Assembly (NCBI RefSeq): GCF_024506435.1
Contig: NZ_JANIET010000002.1
Coordinates: forward strand, 712,028-776,027
DNA: 64,000 nucleotides
Direction: 5' to 3'
Source: Pantoea trifolii
GTDB taxonomy: Bacteria > Pseudomonadota > Gammaproteobacteria > Enterobacterales > Enterobacteriaceae
In this document: in pieces, positions 55,778 to 64,000 of the stretch
Layout of the letters: each line of letters begins with the position of its first letter
How positions within the stretch are numbered: the stretch's first letter is position 1
Position numbers and translations under genes: made by a program
Notes under the pieces: generated by a model
Databases searched by the model: none
Seen by the model: only the letters and a program-made list of their open reading frames with translations
What the model was told of the DNA's origin: nothing

Positions 55778-56265
55778 ATTGCTGTGTTGTGTGCCTGGTT
55801 ATCAATGATAAATATTTCAAAAACCACCTACCTTCTCATGCGTTATTTTAAGGCCTGTTGAGAAGCGGTTAATGATGCTTTTGGGAGGCATTATTTCTGA
55901 GGTTAACATTTTAAGATTAACAAGGGTCTTTTTGCCCTTCCGAGTACGATCTTACCATCAATGCGCTATTTTTTGTAAAGCCTGATTTTATTTTGGCCTG
56001 ATAAGACCATTTCTAGGCCTATAAATTAACCTTTGTTTTTATAACTATTTCATTAAGTTAGGCTGCGATATTTTGGCAAGTATTCACTTTGCAGCACAGC
56101 TTAAAAAAATTAACCACAAAAATGGACAGTGACTTAACAAAGCCCTTATGAGAACTTTCTTAACGCACGGTTATTCCGCTTGATTAATCCATGCTGGCTT
56201 ATAGCCATGCCGATTTTCACAGGGAATATCCGACAGGGTTTTAATGGATTTCATAAGGATTTATC
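55778..56265. other. AT-rich intergenic region upstream of the fimbrial operon
   Basis: About 490 bp between divergent genes, clearly AT-rich, typical of H-NS-bound fimbrial promoters. A ribosome site AAGGAT ends shortly before the chaperone ATG. No gene, RNA or long palindrome was recognised. It should contain the promoters of both the 290-residue protein and the fimbriae. Confidence 0.45.
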
Positions 56266-57063
56266 ATGGACGATTCACCGCAAAAAATGCTGCATCACGG
56301 CTTTTCATTGGGTATTTCATCCAATAATCATCTGCTAAAAAAACTCGCTTACCCTCTGATCCTCATGGGTTTTATTGCTATGCCATCAGCATCGGCAAAT
56401 ATGAGTGTCTATCCAATGGAAGTCAGCCTGAATAATCAGGGTGCGGCGCAGGTGCAGACATTATCACAGAGCGGTGAAGCGCAGTTTATTCGCGTCAGCA
56501 TCAAGCGAATTGAGCGTCCTGCAACACCGTTTGAAAAAGAGATATTGGTTGAAGATGCCGTTTCGCGCTCGCTTATCGCCACACCGGATAAGTTCGCGCT
56601 CGCTTCCGGTTCTCAACGCATCATTCGGCTGATTTCATTACAACTGCCGGAAAAAGAGACCGCCTGGCGCGTCTATTTTGAGGCCGTGGCTGCCCCAGAT
56701 GAATTGAAAGATAAATCGCTGCCAAATAATAACATCAGTAATCAGGTCGGCATCAATTTAGTCTGGGGCGTGCTGGTCCATATTCCGCCGCGCAATGCCA
56801 GGTTATCGCTTACAGCATCCGCATCGGGCGAAGTCAAGAATTCAGGTACGGTACGCGTAGTGATTCGTGAGGTGGCGGTTTGCTCAAAACAACATATCAG
56901 CAGCAGCTGCCAGTGGAAAAAAGAACACGCCACGGTTTATCCGGATGAAACACTGCGCTTCAAAGCCTGGCGTTCGGCAGAATTAAGCGCTGCTCAGGAA
57001 GTCAGAATTAAATATGTTGATCTCAACACGCGGAATCTAGCCGAGTACGTCATCGGACAATGA
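56266..57063 (+). CDS. CS1/Cbl-type fimbrial chaperone
   Basis: A 265-residue periplasmic pilus chaperone of the alpha-clade (CblB/CfaA-like). A long n-region precedes the hydrophobic signal LILMGFIAMPSASA, cleaved near residue 45. The mature part shows NMSVYPMEVSLNNQGAAQVQTLSQSGEAQFIRVSIKRI, then DKFALASGSQRIIRLISLQLPEKETAWRVYFEAV near 106, corresponding to the beta-strand and the basic residue that clamps subunits. The two cysteines in VCSKQHISSSCQW near 207 are typical of this clade. It is the first gene of chaperone, pilin, usher, adhesin, identical in order to the cbl cluster. Confidence 0.88.
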   Translation: MDDSPQKMLHHGFSLGISSNNHLLKKLAYPLILMGFIAMPSASANMSVYPMEVSLNNQGAAQVQTLSQSGEAQFIRVSIKRIERPATPFEKEILVEDAVSRSLIATPDKFALASGSQRIIRLISLQLPEKETAWRVYFEAVAAPDELKDKSLPNNNISNQVGINLVWGVLVHIPPRNARLSLTASASGEVKNSGTVRVVIREVAVCSKQHISSSCQWKKEHATVYPDETLRFKAWRSAELSAAQEVRIKYVDLNTRNLAEYVIGQ

Positions 57064-57165
57064 TCAGCACCTATTAAAGGAATAACAACCTGTTTGTTAT
57101 AAAGCAGTTTACTACCCACGAGACGGTCATTTACGGCCAGTACAAGGATTTTCACGGAGCTACAA

Positions 57166-57669
57166 ATGCAAAAATTAATCAAACCACTTGTCATCGCTGC
57201 TGCGTTAACGGCTGTATTTAATGCACAGGCGGTGCAGAAAGATATTACGGTGAATGCGAATGTCGATTCAACGGTCGATATGACCCAGGCGGACGGAACC
57301 GCATTACCGGGTACCATTAATATGCAATATATTCCGGGCCGTGGTTTGTCTACCTATTCACTGGACACCAAAATCTGGTCAAACTCGCAAACCGCCAATA
57401 TTAACGTTGCGCTGGTGAGCGCTGCGCAGCTTAACAATACCGTTACCGGTACAGCGGTACCTTTGACCGTCACGCTGGGCGCGGATTTAAAACCGATCAC
57501 CACCACCAACACGGCGCTGACTTACGCCTCGCTGTTCCCGGCGGGCACCGCCAATGGTTCGTCAGTATTGCCACTGAAAATCTCGCAGACCACGCAAGGC
57601 GTGCTGGCAACCGGCACCTATTCCGGCGTGATTAGCCTGTTGATTACTCAGGCCACCACGCAGAGCTAA
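57166..57669 (+). CDS. CS1-type major fimbrial subunit (pilin)
   Basis: A 167-residue secreted pilin of the CS1/CblA family. The signal peptide covers residues 1-23 (VIAAALTAVFNAQA). The donor strand follows as VQKDITVNANVDSTVDMTQADGTALP, which matches the CS1 consensus VEKnItVtAsVDpt. The C-terminal part ends LATGTYSGVISLLITQATT, the family's GxYsGxVsliit pattern. There is no cysteine, as in CS1-type pilins. ACGGAG precedes the ATG. A strong hairpin with a T-tail directly follows, so that more pilin than usher should be made. Confidence 0.9.
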   Translation: MQKLIKPLVIAAALTAVFNAQAVQKDITVNANVDSTVDMTQADGTALPGTINMQYIPGRGLSTYSLDTKIWSNSQTANINVALVSAAQLNNTVTGTAVPLTVTLGADLKPITTTNTALTYASLFPAGTANGSSVLPLKISQTTQGVLATGTYSGVISLLITQATTQS

Positions 57670-57698
57670 TTTGTCGGCATTGACTGATCAATTATTTC

Positions 57699-57733
57699 GG
57701 GGGGCCGCTCGCCCCCCTTATTATTCTTTTTCA
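57699..57733 (+). terminator. Attenuating terminator between pilin and usher genes
   Basis: GGGGGG (57699-57704) and CCCCCC (57712-57717) form a six-pair G/C stem with a seven-base loop, followed by TTATTATTCTTTTTC. It lies 30 bp after the pilin stop and just before the usher ribosome site. Partial termination here is a usual way to give pilin excess. Confidence 0.8.
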
Positions 57734-57746
57734 GCAGGATGCTGTA

Positions 57747-60485
57747 ATGAAGGTCAATATTCGCGTCGTTTTAATCGCCTCTTTCATTACCCTGATCCCC
57801 TCTCTTGCACCCCGGGCGGCCACGCAGGTTCCGCCTGGTTTCGAATCGCTGGTCACCGGCCAGACGCTGTGGGTCAACCTTTCTGTTTACGGGCAATCGC
57901 TCGGCTTGTTTGAAGCTTCTGTTTCGCTGGATAGCGTCAGGTTCTTGAAACCGCATCAGGTTGCGCGGGCGGTGATGCAGCATTATCAAAAGGATCCGCA
58001 GCAGGAAAAGCGCTTAGACCATCTCATCAGTGAACCTTTGGCACGCAACGGTAATAAGGCATGCAGCAGCAACGGCGGCGCAGCGGGCTGTGACTATCTG
58101 GAGACCGATTCCCTCGCGCTGATCTATGACGAAAATAATGCCAGAGTGGCGCTGTTTCTCGGCCCGGAATTTGTGCCGCTTGCGGCTGACAATTCATCGC
58201 CCTATTACCAGCAGACCGCCGAAACGGAAGCGGCGTTTATTCATCAGCAGAATATTAACTTCGTCACCAACCGCGATGACCAGACGTTATCGCTGCAGGG
58301 GGCGGGCGCGCTAGGATTTACTGAAAACAGCTATGCCGGTATCGACTGGGACTATCTGGCGCAAAAATACCGGCAGCAAAGTCATCAGGAAGTGCGTTTT
58401 AACAACGTGTTTCTGCGCCGCGATCTCGGCAAACGCTATTATGTGCAGGCCGGACGCATGGATTCGCGCGATATCTTCAGCAACGCCGGCGGCAACATTA
58501 CCTTAAGCCAACTGCCGCTCAGCACCATCGAAGGTGCGCGCGTCGGTTCGACGCTCGCCTGGATGAACCGCGCACAGGCGGCGCAAGGCACGCCGGTCAC
58601 TGTCTTTATTACGCGCCCGTCGCGTATTGATGCTTATCGCGGGCAGCAACTGCTTGGCACCTTTTACCTGAATGCCGGCACGCAAAATCTTGATACCAGC
58701 GCCTTTCCCAATGGTAGCTACAGCGTGACGCTACGTATCTATGAAGATAATCAGTTGTCGCGTACCCAACAGGTTCCTTTTAGCCGCACCGGTAATGCCA
58801 CCAGCCAGAACATTGAATGGTTTGTGCAAGGCGGCTCCATTCCCGATCGCGAGATGCAGGGCAACGGCGCTGCGTCGCCATCGGGTGCCGATCGCCGTGT
58901 GATGCAGGCGGGCATCAAAGTGCCTGTGATGCAAGACGCTGCGCTGACCGGCGGTGTCGCCGTGACCAACCGCAACCGCTTTATTGAAAGCGCACTCGAC
59001 TGGAGCCACGGATTTGATAATCCGCTGCTCGACGGCATCCTCACCACCCGCTTTAGCTACCTGAAAGGCAGCGAAGGTTCGCGCGGCAATATCCAGCAGG
59101 TCGCTTATAACGACGGATTCTCCCTCAGTTTCTACCGCAGCGCCCTGTATGCGCAGGATTGCTACAGCAACAACGGTGGGCAATACGGTTTTAGCGGGTG
59201 CTACCAGAGCAGCAGCCTAATGTTCAGCGTGCCGGTGAAAAGCTGGTATCTGAATGCCGGTTACAGTGCCAGCAAGAACGAGGGCCGCAATGTGCTTCCG
59301 GTGCAGTGGGATGATAACGGCGTCGTGCCGCAGTGGGCGCGCCGCAACATCTACAGTAAAACGCAGACCACCACCTGGCAGGCTGGCCTGGGGCGCGGCT
59401 TCAGCGTCAACGGACTCAATATTAATACCAGCGCCAACCTCTTTACCCGCACCAGCAGCAGCGGAACTCAGCGCGATAACGGTGGCTTCCTCTCCGTCTC
59501 ACTCTCGCGCGTCAGCACGCCAACCATTGATTCACGTTCGAGCTACAGTTCGCTCGGCATGACCTACCAAACCGATCGCCACAACAAGGATCAGGTTGGC
59601 TATAACGTGGCGCAAAACTGGTATTTCGATGCGCAGAATCAGCAGGAGATCGGCGTGAACCTCAACGGTAATCAGGAAAATACTCTGAATGCTTCCGTTT
59701 ACGGCAAAACTGCGGGCGAATACGGCAGCGGCAGCCTGGCATTCAGCTCTGCGTCGTCCGGTTCATCCACTCAGCGCTTCAGCAGCAGCGGCAGCTACAA
59801 CTCCTCATTGGCGGTAGCGCGTTCCGGCCTCTATTGGGGCAAATGGGGCAACGGCCTGCCCGGTGCGGCGGTCGGTCTGCATGTGGCGAGCAGCGATGAC
59901 AGTCGCGATACCCGGGTAGATGTCTCGGTTGATGGCGCAGGCAGCGCCAGCCTGCATGGCACCGGCCGCACACTTTTCAGCGTTCCGGCTTACACCCAGA
60001 GCGCGATCAGCATCAATGATTCTATCGAATCCAAAGACGGGATGCGCAGCGAAATTACTCAAGGTGCCGGACGACGCACGCTGTTCATCGCGCCGGGTCG
60101 CATGCTGGTCAGCAAGGTGAACATTGTTTCGCGCTACACCTGGCTCGGCAGGCTGATGATCAATCCACAGCGTCCACTGGAAGGCGCCACGCCGCTGAAT
60201 GTCGCCAGCTGGTCCGGTTTAGGCCAGGGCGGATTCAGCGCTGAGACCGATCACCGCATAAAAAATCTTTACATGGTGCGCGGCATGCAGATGTACCGCT
60301 GTGAAATTAAGGTGAAAAGCATCCATGACGTGGTGCGTTACGTCGGCGACAGCGACTGCAAACCTATCGAACTGGCTTCATTGCCGCAGGATGTGCAGCA
60401 ACGAGCAAAAATGCTGATTGTCACCCGCCAGGCAGATGAGGTTCCGCTGGCACGTACTGCGCCTTCTGCGTCGCAACAACAATAG
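57747..60485 (+). CDS. CS1/TcfC-family outer-membrane usher
   Basis: A 912-residue outer-membrane usher of the alpha clade (CfaC/CblC/TcfC). Signal peptide residues 1-26. The N-terminal region is PPGFESLVTGQTLWVNLSVYGQSLGLFEASVSLDSVRFLKP, then a small Cys pair in NKACSSNGGAAGCDYL near residue 113. The barrel contains YYVQAGRMDSRDIFSNAGGNITLSQLP near 231, and the plug-type segment PVTVFITRPSRIDAYRGQQLLGTFYLNAGTQNLDTSAFPNGSYSVTLRIYED near 285-340. The C-terminal domain ends near SDCKPIELASLPQDVQQRAKML. AGGATG is a usable ribosome site. It exports pilin and adhesin delivered by the chaperone. Confidence 0.9.
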   Translation: MKVNIRVVLIASFITLIPSLAPRAATQVPPGFESLVTGQTLWVNLSVYGQSLGLFEASVSLDSVRFLKPHQVARAVMQHYQKDPQQEKRLDHLISEPLARNGNKACSSNGGAAGCDYLETDSLALIYDENNARVALFLGPEFVPLAADNSSPYYQQTAETEAAFIHQQNINFVTNRDDQTLSLQGAGALGFTENSYAGIDWDYLAQKYRQQSHQEVRFNNVFLRRDLGKRYYVQAGRMDSRDIFSNAGGNITLSQLPLSTIEGARVGSTLAWMNRAQAAQGTPVTVFITRPSRIDAYRGQQLLGTFYLNAGTQNLDTSAFPNGSYSVTLRIYEDNQLSRTQQVPFSRTGNATSQNIEWFVQGGSIPDREMQGNGAASPSGADRRVMQAGIKVPVMQDAALTGGVAVTNRNRFIESALDWSHGFDNPLLDGILTTRFSYLKGSEGSRGNIQQVAYNDGFSLSFYRSALYAQDCYSNNGGQYGFSGCYQSSSLMFSVPVKSWYLNAGYSASKNEGRNVLPVQWDDNGVVPQWARRNIYSKTQTTTWQAGLGRGFSVNGLNINTSANLFTRTSSSGTQRDNGGFLSVSLSRVSTPTIDSRSSYSSLGMTYQTDRHNKDQVGYNVAQNWYFDAQNQQEIGVNLNGNQENTLNASVYGKTAGEYGSGSLAFSSASSGSSTQRFSSSGSYNSSLAVARSGLYWGKWGNGLPGAAVGLHVASSDDSRDTRVDVSVDGAGSASLHGTGRTLFSVPAYTQSAISINDSIESKDGMRSEITQGAGRRTLFIAPGRMLVSKVNIVSRYTWLGRLMINPQRPLEGATPLNVASWSGLGQGGFSAETDHRIKNLYMVRGMQMYRCEIKVKSIHDVVRYVGDSDCKPIELASLPQDVQQRAKMLIVTRQADEVPLARTAPSASQQQ

Positions 60486-60494
60486 GAAGTTTGG

Positions 60495-61661
60495 ATGAAA
60501 AGTAAATTGCTTAGCGCGCTGACGCTATTAGGGATGTTGGCGGCCATGCAGGTGCAGGCCGCCATGCTGACGCCTTCTGGGCGCAATACCAGCGTTGCCG
60601 TAACATTTGACCGTATGTCAGTGCCGGCGCAATTGCCGATCTGGACCAATGAAAATGGCGGTTACGATACCAATGACGCGCCAAAATGGGGCCGCAACAC
60701 GCTGGTTTGCCAGTCGCGCACCAGCAATCAATATGGTGCCTGCCTGACATTACCTGTTTGGCTGGAAGCGTCTCCGTCACCCTATCCCGTGCCGCTGTTG
60801 TTCACCGAAAGTAGCACCAAACAGACGTTGGTACTGAATGTCTATCTCACCAAAAGGCGATCGCTGAATAATGTGGTGGTGGCGACCAATCTGGTGCCGA
60901 TGAATGCCTTTGGCGGTGCCGTCACGCCGCGTGGCGATGGCACAGATTATTCGGCCTATCTTCCCTCCTCCGAGCTGAGTAAATTCCCGTCGGCGGGCAC
61001 CTGGAGCGCGACGTTGAAAATGTCGCTGATGCAGTGGCCAGTCACATCCTGCACCGGAAATTCGCAGAACGTGAATGTGGGATGTACCAATGTGACGAAA
61101 ATGGGTGACTGGATCGCCAACATGACCTTCAAGGTGACCGACTACGGTAATCAGCAAATCTATCTGCCGGAGTTTGGCAATGCGGCCGCCAGCGTTGACC
61201 TTGGTTTAAAAACCTTCCCCGGCGCGCGCGCCACCACCACCGTCAGCGGCAGTCGTTCGCTGGATATGTGCCTGTACGACGGCAATAATTCTGACAGCAA
61301 CCGGGTTAGCCTGTTGTTTCAGGACGAAGGTGCAGCCGCGCCCGGCCGGGGAACGGGGTTGTTTTCGCTATATCGCACAGGCGCGGATAAAACTCTGGCG
61401 CAAAATCGCCTCGATTATGCGATTGAAGTAATCAACCCGCTGACCAAAGCGCGTCAGGTGGTTGAGAACGGCAGTGAGATTATCTGGAGTGGCACCAACA
61501 GAGGTGTGTTGCGGCGGGTGGTGTTGCCGGGCCAGAGTAATTCGGTGCTGTGCGTTCCCGCGCCGATGCAGCTTATTACGCCAGCCTTCATCCTGTCGTC
61601 AAAAACAGCGGGCCGTTATCAGGGCACGCTGAGGATTATTTATACCCCGACGACGCAATAA
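60495..61661 (+). CDS. CfaE/CblD-family tip adhesin
   Basis: A 388-residue minor fimbrial subunit of the CblD/CfaE/CooD family. The signal peptide covers residues 1-22 (LLGMLAAMQVQA). The N-terminal adhesin half begins with ...VAVTFDRMSVPAQLPIWTNENGGYDTN and contains Cys in TLVCQSRTSNQYGACLTLPVW, the typical disulfide; a second pair is in SCTGNSQNVNVGCTN near 190. The pilin-like C-terminal half ends with the GRYQGTLRIIYTP pattern, matching the pilin's closing strands. It follows the usher by nine bases. It should bind host or plant surface glycans; the receptor is unknown. Confidence 0.88.
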   Translation: MKSKLLSALTLLGMLAAMQVQAAMLTPSGRNTSVAVTFDRMSVPAQLPIWTNENGGYDTNDAPKWGRNTLVCQSRTSNQYGACLTLPVWLEASPSPYPVPLLFTESSTKQTLVLNVYLTKRRSLNNVVVATNLVPMNAFGGAVTPRGDGTDYSAYLPSSELSKFPSAGTWSATLKMSLMQWPVTSCTGNSQNVNVGCTNVTKMGDWIANMTFKVTDYGNQQIYLPEFGNAAASVDLGLKTFPGARATTTVSGSRSLDMCLYDGNNSDSNRVSLLFQDEGAAAPGRGTGLFSLYRTGADKTLAQNRLDYAIEVINPLTKARQVVENGSEIIWSGTNRGVLRRVVLPGQSNSVLCVPAPMQLITPAFILSSKTAGRYQGTLRIIYTPTTQ

Positions 61662-61720
61662 TGGCGCGGGCGGTGATGACATTATCCGATGTTTTGTAGT
61701 ATGGGCATGTATGGGAATAA

Positions 61721-61740
61721 GGTCGCCATGAATGGCGACC
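61721..61740. repeat. REP-like palindrome, GTCGCC class
   Basis: GGTCGCCATGAATGGCGACC followed by CTACG, between the converging ends of the adhesin and the LuxR-type regulator. Confidence 0.8.
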
Positions 61741-61752
61741 CTACGGGGTGAT

Positions 61753-62346
61753 TTAAAAATTATTGGTGAAACGCTGATAGAGATGCAGGCTGTTTTTCAG
61801 ATTAAGTTTTTTAACGATTTTATTCTGATGGCTATAGAGCGTTTTTTTATTTATACCGGTTATCTTCGCCACGCCTTCAATCGATTCGTACGTGAATAAA
61901 CAACGCAGGAAGTTAAATTCTTTACGGGTTAAATGATCATTGATGGCGGGAGCAGCCAGCAGCTGGCCGTTTTTATGCTGGCACAGCATCATCGCCAGCT
62001 GGGTACTGATGGTGCCGATTGGAGATCTTTTATCGATAAAACAATCGGCTGTGATGGCATGAGTGCTGTAATTAATTTTGTTTTTTACTGAATCTGAAAA
62101 GAAAATCAGCGTCGCATTTAAGGTGATTTTCATTCTGGTCAGATAATCTATCTGAGCCAGCGCCGTGCGGAAGTTTTCTGGCAGATCAAAAATAATGATT
62201 GGTGAAAGAGTGGCGGTTTTTTCCCTGTCACGCATCAGCGTCTTCATTTCTCGAAGCGTATTACAGCAAGTGATACTTGAATGTTCCAGCAGCGCAATTA
62301 AGCCCTGCTGGTGATAGCAAGACTGATCCAGATAAATGACATCCAT
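61753..62346 (-). CDS. LuxR-type regulator, probable fimbrial controller
   Basis: A 197-residue protein. The C-terminal helix-turn-helix of the LuxR/NarL type is at residues 138-195: LTRKEFNFLRCLFTYESIEGVAKITGINKKTLYSHQNKIVKKLNLKNSLHLYQRF. The N-terminal part resembles a degenerate receiver fold (MDVIYLDQSCYHQQGLIALLEH, IIFDLPENFRTALAQIDYL, ATLIFFSDS), but the usual phosphate-accepting Asp is not clearly placed. Such regulators are common beside fimbrial operons, so it probably controls that at 56266-61661. It converges with the adhesin gene and is the nearest gene to the elongation factor. Confidence 0.8.
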   Translation of the reverse strand: MDVIYLDQSCYHQQGLIALLEHSSITCCNTLREMKTLMRDREKTATLSPIIIFDLPENFRTALAQIDYLTRMKITLNATLIFFSDSVKNKINYSTHAITADCFIDKRSPIGTISTQLAMMLCQHKNGQLLAAPAINDHLTRKEFNFLRCLFTYESIEGVAKITGINKKTLYSHQNKIVKKLNLKNSLHLYQRFTNNF

Positions 62347-62465
62347 GATTAATTTCCGATAAATATCCCTGATTCTGCGAATACTATCGGCTTCCTGGCG
62401 GAAATTAACTGTCCATTTTTGGTGCTAAATAATTCACGCTATCGACCGGTCGATTTATAAGTAGG

Positions 62466-62495
62466 CCGGGCACAAAGTGTTACCCCTGTGCCCGG
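62466..62495 (-). terminator. Terminator-like hairpin behind the elongation factor gene
   Basis: CCGGGCACA and TGTGCCCGG form a 9-bp perfect stem with a 12-base loop, about 20 bp past the stop codon of the elongation factor G gene. No strong T-run follows on that strand. Confidence 0.5.
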
Positions 62496-62514
62496 TCTGA
62501 TTTCACACTAAAGC

Positions 62515-64000
62515 TTAGGCGCGTGCGGCGATGATGCTTTCAGCCACGTTGCGTGGAGCTTCCGCGTAATGTGCAAACTCCATGCTGTAGGTGGCGCGGC
62601 CTTGCGACATCGATCGCAGCGTGGTGGCGTAGCCAAACATCTCGGACAGCGGCACTTCGGCGCGAATAATGCGCGCACCAAAGCGTTCATCCATGCCTTG
62701 CAGCGTACCGCGCCGCGCCGACAAATCGCCCATCACGCCACCGGCATACTCTTCCGGCGTTTCCACTTCCACCTGCATCAGCGGTTCGAGGATCACCGGA
62801 TCGGCCCGTTTCGCGGCGGCTTTAAAGCCAAAGATCGCCGCCATACGGAATGCCATTTCCGATGAATCAACATCGTGGTACGAACCAAACGTCAGCGTGG
62901 CTTTGATATCCACCACCGGATAACCGGCCAGCACGCCGCTGTTCAGCGCTTCACGAATCCCCTTCTCCACCGAAGGAATGAACTCGCGCGGTACCACGCC
63001 GCCTTTGGTGGCGTCTTCAAAGGCAAATCCGCCACCCGCCTGCTGCGGTTCCAGCGTCAGCACCACATGACCGTACTGACCTTTACCGCCCGACTGGCGC
63101 ACAAACTTGCCTTCCACTTCGCGCACCGTTTTGCGGATAGTTTCGCGATAGGTAACCTGCGGCCGACCGATGTTGGCTTCCACGCCAAACTCGCGCTTCA
63201 TGCGATCCACGATAATCTCCAAATGTAGCTCGCCCATGCCGGAAATGATCGTCTGGCCCGATTCCTCATCGGTGTGCAGACGGAATGACGGATCTTCGGC
63301 CGCCAGCCGCTGCAGCGCCAGGCCCATTTTCTCCTGATCGCTCTTGGTTTTCGGCTCAATCGACAGCGAAATTACCGGATCGGGAAACTCCATGCGCTCC
63401 AGCGTGATCACCGCATTAGGATCACAAAGCGTTTCGCCGGTGGTGACCTCTTTCAAACCCACGCAGGCGGCGATATCACCGGCACGAATCTCTTCGATCT
63501 CGATACGGTCATTGGCCTGCATCTGTACGATGCGACCGATGCGCTCCTTGCGCCCTTTCACCGCATTCCACACGCTATCGCCTTTGCGCAGCACGCCGGA
63601 ATAGACGCGCACGAAAGTCAGCTGTCCGACGTAGGGATCGCTCATCAGTTTGAACGCCAGCGCCGAGAACGGCTCGCTGTCATCCGCATGACGTTCGTCG
63701 TGTTCGCCCTGCTCATTGACGCCGCTCACCGCCGGTACGTCGAGCGGCGAAGGCATCAGTTCAATCACCGCGTCGAGCATGCGCTGCACGCCTTTGTTTT
63801 TGAACGCGCTGCCGCACAGCATCGGCTGGATTTCACCGAGCAACGTGCGCTGACGCAATCCGGCAATCACCTCGTCTTCACTGAGATCGCCCTGCTCCAG
63901 ATAGCGATCCATCAGCGCTTCGCTGGCTTCGGCCGCTGCTGCCACCATGTTCTCGCGCCACTCGGCGGCAAGTGCCTGTAGCTCAGCAGGAATTGGCGCA
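62515..64000 (-). CDS. Elongation factor G, C-terminal part, probably a second copy
   Basis: Ribosomal translocase, GTP-dependent. The visible 495 residues correspond to about residues 210-704 of a normal EF-G; the frame is open through the window edge ([17 protein letters not shown] before the internal Met at 63948), so the N-terminal GTPase domain lies outside. Landmarks are [47 protein letters not shown] (domain II), [53 protein letters not shown] (domain IV) and [14 protein letters not shown]. Several positions differ from the E. coli protein and resemble betaproteobacterial EF-G, and no tuf or rps gene follows, so this is unlikely to be the str-operon copy. The stop is followed by a hairpin. 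Confidence 0.85.
   Translation of the reverse strand, partial: APIPAELQALAAEWRENMVAAAAEASEALMDRYLEQGDLSEDEVIAGLRQRTLLGEIQPMLCGSAFKNKGVQRMLDAVIELMPSPLDVPAVSGVNEQGEHDERHADDSEPFSALAFKLMSDPYVGQLTFVRVYSGVLRKGDSVWNAVKGRKERIGRIVQMQANDRIEIEEIRAGDIAACVGLKEVTTGETLCDPNAVITLERMEFPDPVISLSIEPKTKSDQEKMGLALQRLAAEDPSFRLHTDEESGQTIISGMGELHLEIIVDRMKREFGVEANIGRPQVTYRETIRKTVREVEGKFVRQSGGKGQYGHVVLTLEPQQAGGGFAFEDATKGGVVPREFIPSVEKGIREALNSGVLAGYPVVDIKATLTFGSYHDVDSSEMAFRMAAIFGFKAAAKRADPVILEPLMQVEVETPEEYAGGVMGDLSARRGTLQGMDERFGARIIRAEVPLSEMFGYATTLRSMSQGRATYSMEFAHYAEAPRNVAESIIAARA

Noticed and set aside
11935..61740. Recurring palindromes as a CRISPR array
   Set aside because: Copies are scattered over 50 kb at gene ends without regular spacers or cas genes.

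Overview
The window reads as chromosomal DNA of an enterobacterium, probably of the Pantoea/Erwinia type. The reasons are a YbiV-type phosphatase and YahK-type alcohol dehydrogenase very close to their E. coli forms, recognisable Zur, Fur, FliA and CRP sites, and an accessory-rich layout. No tRNA, rRNA, CRISPR array or insertion sequence was seen. The genus is an inference; the order is fairly secure. Each gene call rests on family motifs read from the translated sequence; no database search was possible.

Region by region. 1-4.4 kb: gene ends at the left edge, a phenolic acid decarboxylase, and a LysR regulator facing a citrate-type symporter and a ModA-like binding protein. 4.5-4.9 kb: a YjfB-type motility protein behind a perfect sigma-28 promoter. 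4.9-11.9 kb: a complete non-phosphorylating (oxidative) L-fucose pathway, seven genes from transporter to final hydrolase, divergent from a GntR/FadR regulator. 12-13.5 kb: a membrane protein like half an ABC exporter but without an ATPase domain, divergent from a TetR regulator across a perfect operator palindrome. 13.8-18.5 kb: a short ORF with RSV repeats, an autotransporter heptosyltransferase and its AIDA-type autotransporter. 18.9-21 kb: an AT-rich flippase plus ATP-grasp pair.

21.2-37.7 kb is a mixed stretch of single genes and divergent regulator/enzyme pairs: MscS channel, GNAT, OsmC, diguanylate cyclase, chemoreceptor with a sigma-28 promoter, LysR/SnoaL, alcohol dehydrogenase/HxlR, MmyB regulator/epimerase, YbiV phosphatase, TetR/methyltransferase, CobW GTPase with a Zur box, and a siderophore-type binding protein with a Fur box. 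36.9-42.9 kb is an IclR-controlled operon for uptake and deamination of an amino acid, probably a D-amino acid: RidA, polar amino acid ABC transporter and a DSD1-type deaminase. 42.9-55.8 kb holds two flavin-dependent monooxygenases, a desaturase overlapping a PhnD-like gene, and a dipeptide-type ABC transporter with two near-duplicate binding proteins.

56.3-62.3 kb is a CS1/Cbl-type (alpha clade) fimbrial operon in the order chaperone, pilin, usher, tip adhesin, with a G/C-rich attenuator hairpin behind the pilin gene and a LuxR-type regulator at its end. The right edge is cut inside an elongation factor G gene that looks like a second, divergent copy. At least thirteen copies of a 20-bp palindrome, in two sequence classes, sit in intergenic spaces, mostly at the 3' ends of genes.
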